Shown here in pieces: positions 7,998 to 15,199 of a stretch of DNA of 64,000 nt. This DNA is from QHXM01 sp032160165 (GTDB lineage Bacteria > Acidobacteriota > Blastocatellia > Pyrinomonadales > Pyrinomonadaceae): positions 19,245 to 83,244 of the forward strand of contig JAVHWA010000173.1 of assembly GCA_032160165.1 (NCBI GenBank). Reading direction: 5' to 3'. The notes beneath the pieces are model-generated. The model was not told the DNA's origin and did not search any database. It was given only the letters and a program-made list of their open reading frames with translations. The position numbers and the translations under genes are program-made. Numbering within the stretch: the first letter of the stretch is position 1; each line of letters opens with the position of its first letter.

Positions 7998-9064
7998 AGT
8001 CCTTCCATCAAATCAACTGTTGCCGCGGCGGCATCGCCGCGGGCCAGCTTTCGACTTGCTTCTTCCATTGAGTCGATTTCAGCCGGAGCCTTAAGCAGGG
8101 CAGCAATCTCTCGCGCGAGTCGTTCCCCTGTAAGTTCAGGCTGCAAGATCATGCGAGCCGCGCCTGCGGATTGCAGCGCCTCCGCATTCTTGCGTTGATG
8201 ATCATCCGCCGCTTGCGGGAATGGAATCATGATTGCGGCCTTCCCCGCAGCCACCAGTTCCGCGGTGGTGGTCGCTCCGGCCCGACAGATCACGAGATCT
8301 GCTCCCGTAAATGAATCGACCATGTTGTCAATGTACCGGCGGACATCCACCCGCTCTCCCCAGCCCGCATCGAGATAAGCGGCTCGCACCTTCTCAAAAT
8401 CGGCTTCCCCGGTCTGATGCGTAACGATCATTCTTTCTCGATAGGCGTCAAGCAGTGGCAATGCATCGATCATGCTGCTGTTGATCGCGCGCGCGCCCTG
8501 TGAACCTCCGAAGATAAGCACTGACACGCGCGCAGGGTCGCGTGCTTTCCGCGGAATTTCAAAAAACTCTCGCCTGACCGGATTGCCGGTAACGACCCCT
8601 TTACCTCGAAAGTGCGAGAGCGCCTGCTCGAACGTCACGGCCGCCTTATCGACGTAGCGCGCCAGTCTACGATTCGTAAAGCCGGGCAACGCATTCGATT
8701 CCATTACCAACGTTGGAACATGAAGCAGCGCCGCAGTCATTAGAACTGGGCCGGACACGTAACCTCCGGCGCCGACCACAATGTCAGGACGAAACTCGCG
8801 GATCAGACGTCTCGCCGCGAGGAAACTTTTTGGCAGCAGGAGTAAGCCGCGAAGCCTCGCGACAGCTCCAACATTCTTCAGTCCGGCGCTTTCAATGAGC
8901 GATAACTCAAAACCAGCCTTTGGCACCAATCGCGTTTCCAATCCCCGCGCAGTCCCGACAAATCGTATAGTCGCGCCCAGGTCGCGTCTTATCACTTCCG
9001 TCGCGATCGCGATGCCCGGATAGATATGACCGCCCGTGCCTCCGGCGGCGATCAACACGCGCAT
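7985..9064 (-). CDS. murG: Undecaprenyl-PP-MurNAc-pentapeptide GlcNAc transferase MurG
   Basis: MurG adds GlcNAc to lipid I, making lipid II at the inner membrane face. From the ATG at 9064 the protein is 359 residues and starts MRVLIAAGGTGGHIYPGIA, with the donor-binding GGTGGH at 8-13; later motifs include GAGGYVSGP, FGGSQGARAIN and CRAGATTTAELVAAGKAAIMIPFP. I chose 9064 because it lies 5 nt after the ftsW stop and gives the family N-terminus; the frame is open for 10 more codons overlapping ftsW. The last codons and stop come from heptamer repeat C, so the tail LVRG is repeat-derived. Confidence 0.96.
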   Translation of the reverse strand: MRVLIAAGGTGGHIYPGIAIATEVIRRDLGATIRFVGTARGLETRLVPKAGFELSLIESAGLKNVGAVARLRGLLLLPKSFLAARRLIREFRPDIVVGAGGYVSGPVLMTAALLHVPTLVMESNALPGFTNRRLARYVDKAAVTFEQALSHFRGKGVVTGNPVRREFFEIPRKARDPARVSVLIFGGSQGARAINSSMIDALPLLDAYRERMIVTHQTGEADFEKVRAAYLDAGWGERVDVRRYIDNMVDSFTGADLVICRAGATTTAELVAAGKAAIMIPFPQAADDHQRKNAEALQSAGAARMILQPELTGERLAREIAALLKAPAEIDSMEEASRKLARGDAAAATVDLMEGLVRG

Positions 9065-9069
9065 CGTAC

Positions 9070-10263
9070 TCAGCCCTGGGCCCCTGTCCGCCACGAAGGG
9101 GACAGCGGACGAATCGATTCACTCTGGATGTCATTCAGCGACCCTGAATCGAAGGATGCATTCCCGCCACCCGCGCTCGAATACTGGGAAATGTTCAGGA
9201 GAAGGCCCACGGCGATCAGCGTTGGAACCAACGAGGACCCACCATACGAGATGAAAGGCAGCGGGATCCCTTTGGTCGGCAACAGCGAGAGAACGACGCT
9301 GATGTTGAAGAGCGCCTGTACGACAATCGCTGTCACCAAGCCCAGCCCAAGCAACATTCCAAACCTGTCCGGGGCCCGAAGCGCCGCGCGGATGCCACGC
9401 CACAGCACCACGGCAAATACCGATACCACTGCCAGAGCGCCGAACAATCCCAACTCCTCCCCGACCACTGCGAAGATGAAGTCCGAATGAGCGAACGGCA
9501 GGAAGAACATCTTTTGTTTGCCCTGCGCAAAACCAAGCCCACCGGTTCCGCCCGAACCCACGGCCATCAGAGACTGAACGACTTGAAATCCCTTGTCCTG
9601 CGGATCGGCCCAGGGATCCATGAAGGTAACAAGTCTCTGGAGTCTCCAGGGGACGAACAACAGCATCCCGACGCCCACAACCAGCGCCGGAGCGGCGGCA
9701 AGCCCTATGTGAAGGAGCCGCGCACCCGCCGTAAAGCACATCACCAGACAAACCACGGCGAGCATTAATGCCGTACCCAGGTCGGGCTCTTTGAGTATCA
9801 GCGCCGCCATGACGGCGGTCACGCCAAGACACGGAAGAAAGGTCCGAAGAAGTGATCCTTCCTCGCCGGCTCGCTTCTCGAGAAAGTATGCGAGAAAGAT
9901 GGCGAGCGTCAGCTTCGACAACTCAGAGGGCTGAAGCGAAAACCCGGCAAATCTTATCCAGCGATGAGCGCCGTTGATCCGCGGGAAAGCGAACACGCCG
10001 ATCAATAGCACCGCCGTCAACCCCAGCAGGCCATAAACAATCCGCTTGTTGCGAAGGCGCTGATAATCAAATCGCATCGCGAACAGCATCGCTGCGAACC
10101 CTATCGCAGTCCAGATTCCCTGTTTGATGACGTAAAAATACTGACTGCCGTTTTCTGCCTGCGCTCGAACGGCTGAGGCGCTGTAAACCATAACAACGCC
10201 AAACAGCGCCAGCCCAGCCGTCGCAGCGAACAACCACTTATCTACTTGTAGCTTTCTTGCCAT
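9070..10263 (-). CDS. ftsW: Peptidoglycan glycosyltransferase FtsW (SEDS family)
   Basis: FtsW is the polytopic SEDS enzyme that polymerises septal glycan from lipid II together with FtsI. The 397-residue protein has about ten hydrophobic helices and SEDS motifs: AHRWIRFAGFSLQPSELSK, GSGGTGGLGFAQG, FAHSDFIFAVVGEELGLFG and IPLPFISYGGSSL. Length is normal. It lies between murD and murG; the downstream murG start is 5 nt away, indicating coupling. A short cytoplasmic tail follows the last helix. Confidence 0.96.
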   Translation of the reverse strand: MARKLQVDKWLFAATAGLALFGVVMVYSASAVRAQAENGSQYFYVIKQGIWTAIGFAAMLFAMRFDYQRLRNKRIVYGLLGLTAVLLIGVFAFPRINGAHRWIRFAGFSLQPSELSKLTLAIFLAYFLEKRAGEEGSLLRTFLPCLGVTAVMAALILKEPDLGTALMLAVVCLVMCFTAGARLLHIGLAAAPALVVGVGMLLFVPWRLQRLVTFMDPWADPQDKGFQVVQSLMAVGSGGTGGLGFAQGKQKMFFLPFAHSDFIFAVVGEELGLFGALAVVSVFAVVLWRGIRAALRAPDRFGMLLGLGLVTAIVVQALFNISVVLSLLPTKGIPLPFISYGGSSLVPTLIAVGLLLNISQYSSAGGGNASFDSGSLNDIQSESIRPLSPSWRTGAQG

Positions 10264-10270
10264 AACTCAA

Positions 10271-10333
10271 ACTAGTCTAAAGTCCTGGGTCAGCGGCTTC
10301 GACTTTGGACATTGGAAATTAAACTTTGGACTT
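10271..10333 (-). repeat. Heptamer-repeat array D (murD 3' end / murD-ftsW spacer)
   Basis: Reading the transcribed strand, five units AGTCCAA, AGTTTAA, TTTCCAA, TGTCCAA, AGTCGAA form a 35-nt array lying inside the murD reading frame, followed after the stop (10290-10292) by a short inverse copy GGACTTTAGACTAG. The array encodes the MurD C-terminal peptide SEVQSLISNVQSRSR. The same AGTCCAA unit is used in repeat F of the microcompartment locus 14 kb away. Confidence 0.85.
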
Positions 10334-11675
10334 CGCTCTTAAAAACCTGCCCGCGATGCTCGAAGCAGTCGAACATATCGAAACTGGCACAAGCGGGCGC
10401 GAGTAGAACGGTGTCGCCGGGCGTCGCAGCCGCATAGGCTCGGCGTACTGCATCTCCCATGCTGTCAGCCCGCTCGATCGTTGCCTCTTTTTCCAATTCC
10501 CTTTCAATAGTTGCGACGTCCTCTCCAATAACAATTAGCCTGCGAACTTTGGCTCTAACAAGCGAAGCGAGCGGTGCATAAGGAGCCTGTTTGCCTCGAC
10601 CGCCGAGTATGAGAATCACCTTGCCTTCTTCATCGGCAAACGCTTCGAGCGCTTTGAGGGTGGCATCAACGCTGGTGGCCTTCGAATCGTTGTAGAACTT
10701 CACGTCTTCGACTGCGTCCACGAATTCGAGACGATGTTCGACGGGCTTGAACCTACGGACCGTCTGCTGCATCGAGTCTGGCGAGGCGCCACAGCTCAAC
10801 CCAGCCGCCATCGCCGCCAAAACATTTTCCACGTTATGAAGACCTCGAAGCTGCATCTCGTCTCGCGTTATCAGCACCCGCTCGCCATCTTTCGTACGAG
10901 AAACTATCTCTACGCCATTTCTAAGAAATAGTCCTTCTTCCAACTCCCGTTTCACGCTGAACTGAACCACATGCGCTCGCAGACCGGTTGCCCACGAAGA
11001 GACAATCTCGTCGTCAGCATTCAGGATCGCCACGTCGCCACGGATCTGGTTGCGAAAGATCCGATGTTTGGCCGCGGCGTAGTCAATCAGCGTTTCATAG
11101 CGATCCATGTGGTTCGGAGTAACGTTCAAGACCATGGCCACCGTGGGATGAAAATCCACTATCGTCTCCAGTTGAAAGCTTGAAAGCTCAACCACCGTCC
11201 AGCCATCATTTGTGGAAGCATCCACCATCGAGATAAGCGGCGTGCCGATGTTTCCTCCGACCTGAACACTCAAGCCGGCATCTCTCAATATCTCGCCGAT
11301 CAAAGTTGTGGTAGTGGTCTTCCCATTGCTCCCGGTGATGCCGACCATCCTGCCGCGCAGAAACCTCGATGCCAGCTCGACCTCGCCGATCACTTCCGCA
11401 CCGGCGCGGTCAGCGTATCGCGCGGGAATAATCTTACTGGGCACGCCCGGACTCATGACAACCAACTCGATCTGATCCAATAGCCACATGGGAATGTCGC
11501 CCGGCATCAAACCGACTCCGACTTCCTTAAGAGCCAACGCTTCCGGCGACCATTCTTCAATCGGCTTGCGGTCACTCAGCGCGACCAGCGAGCCGCGCGC
11601 GGCCAGGAACCGTGCGCAGGCTACGCCGCTCCGCGCCGCTCCCAGGACCAAAACTTTCTTGCCGTGAACTTCCAA
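10290..11675 (-). CDS. murD: UDP-MurNAc-L-alanine--D-glutamate ligase MurD
   Basis: MurD adds D-Glu to UDP-MurNAc-L-Ala. The 461-residue protein has the Rossmann loop LGAARSGVA (11-19), the Mur ligase P-loop GSNGKTTT (115-122), the carbamate-lysine region and the central NVTPNHMDRY motif, plus YNDSKATSVDATLKAL, a MurD hallmark. The last 15 residues are encoded by a heptamer-repeat array and are probably not part of the fold, since the preceding FEHRGQVFKSEVQ is where MurD domains normally end. It lies between mraY and ftsW. Confidence 0.97.
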   Translation of the reverse strand: MEVHGKKVLVLGAARSGVACARFLAARGSLVALSDRKPIEEWSPEALALKEVGVGLMPGDIPMWLLDQIELVVMSPGVPSKIIPARYADRAGAEVIGEVELASRFLRGRMVGITGSNGKTTTTTLIGEILRDAGLSVQVGGNIGTPLISMVDASTNDGWTVVELSSFQLETIVDFHPTVAMVLNVTPNHMDRYETLIDYAAAKHRIFRNQIRGDVAILNADDEIVSSWATGLRAHVVQFSVKRELEEGLFLRNGVEIVSRTKDGERVLITRDEMQLRGLHNVENVLAAMAAGLSCGASPDSMQQTVRRFKPVEHRLEFVDAVEDVKFYNDSKATSVDATLKALEAFADEEGKVILILGGRGKQAPYAPLASLVRAKVRRLIVIGEDVATIERELEKEATIERADSMGDAVRRAYAAATPGDTVLLAPACASFDMFDCFEHRGQVFKSEVQSLISNVQSRSR

Positions 11676-11722
11676 ACTCTCGCCACTCTTTTCTCAAAGA
11701 TCGAATGCCAACGCCGCGCTGT

Positions 11723-13249
11723 CTAACGAAGTTTCAAGGTCGACAGGCTCAGGAGCGCAAACAAAATCGCCAGGATCAGGAATCGAAAAACCACTTTCGT
11801 CTCGACAGTCCTCTGCCCAAACCGGCGCTCCCATTGAATCTCGAAATGGTGATGTAAAGGAGACATCTTAAAAATTCGCCGTTTCGTCATCTTGAAGGAG
11901 ACCACCTGGATCATTACCGAGAGGATCTCTATCACGAAGACCCCGCCGACCATCAACAGAATGAACTCCTGCTTGGTTAGGACGGCGATCGTTCCGATCG
12001 CCCCGCCAATCGCGAGACTGCCGACGTCACCCATAAAGACCTCGGCCGGCGGCGCGTTGTACCAGAGAAAGCCAAGGCTCGCGCCCGCCAGTGCACCGCA
12101 AAAAACCGTCAGTTCGGCCGCGTCCGGTCTGTGCACCAATCCGAGATATCCGGCGAAGCGAAAATCGCTGGTGATGTACGTGAAGGCCGTTAGAGCGGCC
12201 ATCGCTACGAAGGTGACACTGATCGCCAGTCCATCCAAACCGTCGGTCAGGTTCACCGCGTTGGATGAGCCCACCAATACGACGATGATGAAGATGAGGT
12301 AAAGGTAAGGACCTATGTAGCTGATGCTGGTTAAAGGATTCTGGTCGGCGGTCGCTTTAAAGAACGGAATGTTCACGTTCCACGAATACTTCGCATTCTT
12401 GGCGATCTCTGAGGGGAACGCCTCCTCAAGCAACATTCGATTGAGGCGAATTAAATTGTCGCCTTCCGGGTTGAGCGCGACGAAACGCTCGGCCTCGTCG
12501 GTAAGCTTCACCTGGGCGAAGCGCTGCTTGTCGTAAAGGTTGGGGCCGCGCAACAGTCCGTTGAGCTCATCCACCAATTTTCGCTGATCGGTTTCAGAGA
12601 GCAGAGGCGAGGCGTCATAACCGGCGAGCATCTTCTGTGTTTCCGGTGTCAGCTGCGTCGCCAGATAATCGGACAACGGATCGCGCCCTTCCTTCAGTTT
12701 GATCGCGAAACTGGCCGGGTCTCTTAGCTCACTGACGCGCAATAATTGCGGGCCGCCCACCGAGACTGATGTAAAGTAGAGGGCAAGCCATACGCCTATC
12801 GCGACAATCAGTTGTCCCAGCAGCTTCTGCTTGCCGGTCAAACCCAGGCTCCGACGCAGCGCCATCTTGCGATAGTCGTCGAGGAACCCGATCGCGCCGA
12901 AGAGCAGCATCGCGAGCATCACGATCCACACATAAAGGCTGGATAACTTAGCCCAAAGGAGAGTCGAGATCAGGACCGAAGCTATGATCAGCACCCCACC
13001 CATCGTAGGCGTGCCGCGCTTTGCGATGTGGGCCTGAGGACCTTCCTCTCGAATCTGTTGTCCGATGTCCCAGTTCTTCAGCAGCTGTATGAGCCGTTTG
13101 CCAAAGATGAGCGAGATCAGGAGAGCTGTGATCGAGGCGTAGGCGGTGCGAAACGTGACGTACTGAAAAACGTTGAGGGCCTTGACGAGACGATACCCGC
13201 CGCCCTCATAACGGTTATAAAGCCACTCGTAAAAGATCCAATGAATCAT
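11723..13249 (-). CDS. mraY: Phospho-MurNAc-pentapeptide transferase MraY with large inserted domain
   Basis: MraY transfers phospho-MurNAc-pentapeptide to undecaprenyl phosphate, forming lipid I. Family motifs are complete: RGTPTMGG (78-85), GFLDDYRK (121-128) with the Asp pair, NAVNLTDGLDGLA (330-342), FMGDVGS (405-411) and SPLHHHFE (463-470). At 508 residues it is about 150 longer than usual MraY (around 360). The excess is one block at about residues 165-290, hydrophilic and Leu/Glu/Lys/Asp-rich, placed between the helix ending LALYF and the helix YLYLIFIIVVLVG. By homology this is the periplasmic connection that is a short hairpin in other MraY. Everything else aligns normally. Confidence 0.95.
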   Translation of the reverse strand: MIHWIFYEWLYNRYEGGGYRLVKALNVFQYVTFRTAYASITALLISLIFGKRLIQLLKNWDIGQQIREEGPQAHIAKRGTPTMGGVLIIASVLISTLLWAKLSSLYVWIVMLAMLLFGAIGFLDDYRKMALRRSLGLTGKQKLLGQLIVAIGVWLALYFTSVSVGGPQLLRVSELRDPASFAIKLKEGRDPLSDYLATQLTPETQKMLAGYDASPLLSETDQRKLVDELNGLLRGPNLYDKQRFAQVKLTDEAERFVALNPEGDNLIRLNRMLLEEAFPSEIAKNAKYSWNVNIPFFKATADQNPLTSISYIGPYLYLIFIIVVLVGSSNAVNLTDGLDGLAISVTFVAMAALTAFTYITSDFRFAGYLGLVHRPDAAELTVFCGALAGASLGFLWYNAPPAEVFMGDVGSLAIGGAIGTIAVLTKQEFILLMVGGVFVIEILSVMIQVVSFKMTKRRIFKMSPLHHHFEIQWERRFGQRTVETKVVFRFLILAILFALLSLSTLKLR

Positions 13250-13262
13250 TGCTGAAGATAGA

Positions 13263-13310
13263 ACTCAGTTTCAAAGCTCGGGACCCAGAACTCAGGACTC
13301 AGGACTCAGC
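13263..13310 (-). repeat. Heptamer-repeat array E (murF 3' end / murF-mraY spacer)
   Basis: Transcribed-strand units TGAGTCC, TGAGTCC, TGAGTTC, TGGGTCC, CGAGCTT run from inside the murF frame through its stop (13299-13301, the TGA of the second unit). Unlike the others there is no clear inverted arm, so this is a direct 7-bp array only. It ends about 13 nt before the mraY start. Confidence 0.8.
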
Positions 13311-14786
13311 CTCGTCGGCGCCCACGACTGGGAACCTTCCTCTGAGTAGGGTAACGACTCTGTCCGTCTCTACGCCGCGCGACCCTTTGACCAAAATAAG
13401 ATCGCCGCCCCGGACTTCATCCACCAGGGCCGCCGCGGCATCCTCCGATGTCTCGAAATAGCGCGCAGCATCTCGGCTCATTCCGGCTTTACGCGCGCCG
13501 TCGACCATCTGTGAAGCCAGCCCGCGCACTCCCAACAACAGATCGATTCCTGCCCGCGCCATACGTTCGCCTGACTCGTAATGCATCTTCGGTGAGTCGT
13601 CGCCCAGCTCAAGCATTTCCCCCGCGACCACGATGCGCCGCCTGGCCTGTCCTCCGCCCTCGGCCACGGTCTGGACCATACTCAGCAACGAGCGTGGATT
13701 AGAGTTATAAGAATCATCTACCACCGTGAAGCCCGCGGCGAAGTCGATCACTTCGCCGCGCATCTTTGCTGGGGTGACACTCGGTAGCGCGCGCGCGATC
13801 TCTTCCGGTCCTATTTCAAAGCATGTAGCCACCGCAGAGGCTGCCAGCGCGTTCATCAGGTTATGGCGACCAGGCATCGTTAGCTCAGCGTCGGCCTGGC
13901 CAAGCGGAGTAACCAGCCGAAAGCGACTCCGGCCGAGAGTCCGCGTTTCAATTCCGGTCGCGGTAACATCCGCGATACTTTCTATTCCAAACGTGACGGT
14001 CCGTCCTTTGTGCTTTGCGCGCATCGCTATTACAAAGCTGTCGTCGGCGTTTAGTATGGCGGTGCCATCGGGCTTCAATCCTTCGATCAGTTCTGCTTTG
14101 GCCGCGGCTATGTTCTCCAGCGTCCCCAGATGCTCCAGATGAACGGGAGCGACCAGCAACTCAACACCGACATCCGGCGGTGTAATTTTGCAGAGTCGTT
14201 CGATCTCATGCGTGGGGGACGACATACCCATCTCCAACACGGCTAAATCAAATTGGTCGGGCGAGCGCCCTTCAGTAACCATTTGAAGCACGGCAAGCGG
14301 AAGGCCAAGCCCGTTGTTGTAGTTTCGCTCGCTTTTCAGGACGCGCCGCCGCGATGCTCTTAATAGGTGCGCGGTCAACTCCTTTGCCGTAGTTTTGCCT
14401 GCGCTACCGGTAATGCCGATGACGGGGCGTCCCCAGGCCGCGTATACCTTGTGCGCCAGTCTCTGCAGCGCCGCTATCGCGTCGTCAACCAACAGCAGTT
14501 TGCCGGTCAGCTGCTCCAGTTCAGCGTTGCCAAGGACGTGGTCCGCTCGTGCCACGGCAGCGATCGCTCCGCACCTGAAGGCCTGCGGGATGAAGCGATG
14601 GCCATCGACGAAGGTCCCGTTGAAACCGGCGCGTGCGTAATCTTCTTGCGACAGCGCGAAAAAGAGTTCGCCCGCGCCGGTCGTCCGCGAGTCAATCGAG
14701 AATCCAACTATTTCTTTGTCAAACAACTCTGCGCTCAACGCTTCTGCGTGAGCGCCCATCAAATCCGCCGCCGTCCTTATCTTCAC
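13299..14786 (-). CDS. murF: UDP-MurNAc-tripeptide--D-alanyl-D-alanine ligase MurF
   Basis: MurF adds D-Ala-D-Ala, completing the UDP-MurNAc-pentapeptide. The 495-residue protein starts with the MurF-type domain (GFSIDSRTTGAGELFFA at 28-44), then the P-loop GSAGKTT (127-133; Ala replaces the more common Asn), LEMGMSSPTHEIERL, and VVDDSYNSNPRSLLSM, a MurF signature. In most dcw clusters murE stands directly upstream; here a gene-poor 413-bp gap separates murF from ftsI. The stop codon is supplied by repeat array E. Confidence 0.96.
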   Translation of the reverse strand: MKIRTAADLMGAHAEALSAELFDKEIVGFSIDSRTTGAGELFFALSQEDYARAGFNGTFVDGHRFIPQAFRCGAIAAVARADHVLGNAELEQLTGKLLLVDDAIAALQRLAHKVYAAWGRPVIGITGSAGKTTAKELTAHLLRASRRRVLKSERNYNNGLGLPLAVLQMVTEGRSPDQFDLAVLEMGMSSPTHEIERLCKITPPDVGVELLVAPVHLEHLGTLENIAAAKAELIEGLKPDGTAILNADDSFVIAMRAKHKGRTVTFGIESIADVTATGIETRTLGRSRFRLVTPLGQADAELTMPGRHNLMNALAASAVATCFEIGPEEIARALPSVTPAKMRGEVIDFAAGFTVVDDSYNSNPRSLLSMVQTVAEGGGQARRRIVVAGEMLELGDDSPKMHYESGERMARAGIDLLLGVRGLASQMVDGARKAGMSRDAARYFETSEDAAAALVDEVRGGDLILVKGSRGVETDRVVTLLRGRFPVVGADEAES

Positions 14787-15199
14787 GCCGCTCGAGTCCT
14801 CGTTAACGCAAGATTTTCGCTGCCAATATTATCTTGCGCGTCGCTTCATCCGGCGGTCAACCGGCGGCGCGAATTTGACGCACGCTGATCAGCTTGCGCG
14901 CAAATCATCGTCTCCCGCGGCCGTATCGGACTCTACGGCTTCGACATCCATTTCAGATGTAGATTCAAGTTCGCTACTCACCGCCACAGGATGTTCCTGC
15001 CCGAAGTTCGAGAGTCTTTGCTCTATCCGCAGCCTGCGCAAGCGATGACGGCAGGCATGAATTCTTTGTTTTGTTCCGTGTGTCCCGTATTCGGCACGCG
15101 CGCCATGTTGAAGTGTCATAGAATTAAGAATGATCGATGAAGGGGAAAGACGCAGCCGACAACCAGTGTCCGCCATAGTCTGTCATGCTTCATCCTCGT
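14787..15199. other. 413-bp gap at the usual murE position
   Basis: No recognisable gene lies here. The only sizeable minus-strand frame (14889-15176) is listed separately with low confidence. I looked for MurE features (a DSR motif with GxLF, a GTNGKTT P-loop, the DNPR diaminopimelate motif) in the reverse strand and saw none, so this does not look like a decayed murE. No obvious promoter or heptamer array was seen. Confidence 0.6.
14889..15176 (-). CDS. Hypothetical small protein between ftsI and murF
   Basis: A 95-codon frame. The first half is Arg/His-rich, the second half acidic (ESTSEMDVEAVESDTAAGDDD). No motif, membrane helix or signal peptide is visible and no clear ribosome binding site precedes the ATG at 15176 or the internal ATG at 15119. 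It fills the gap where murE is often found but has no resemblance to it. It may be a chance open frame; I report it only because it is the sole candidate in this stretch. Confidence 0.2.
   Translation of the reverse strand: MADTGCRLRLSPSSIILNSMTLQHGARAEYGTHGTKQRIHACRHRLRRLRIEQRLSNFGQEHPVAVSSELESTSEMDVEAVESDTAAGDDDLRAS

Noticed and set aside
9131..9832. A 233-codon minus-strand frame overlapping ftsW
   Set aside because: It is an alternative frame of ftsW with Arg/Gly-rich translation; ftsW in the other frame is unmistakable.
14787..15199. Decayed murE in the ftsI-murF gap
   Set aside because: No P-loop, DNPR or other MurE segments in any reverse frame; the gap looks unrelated.
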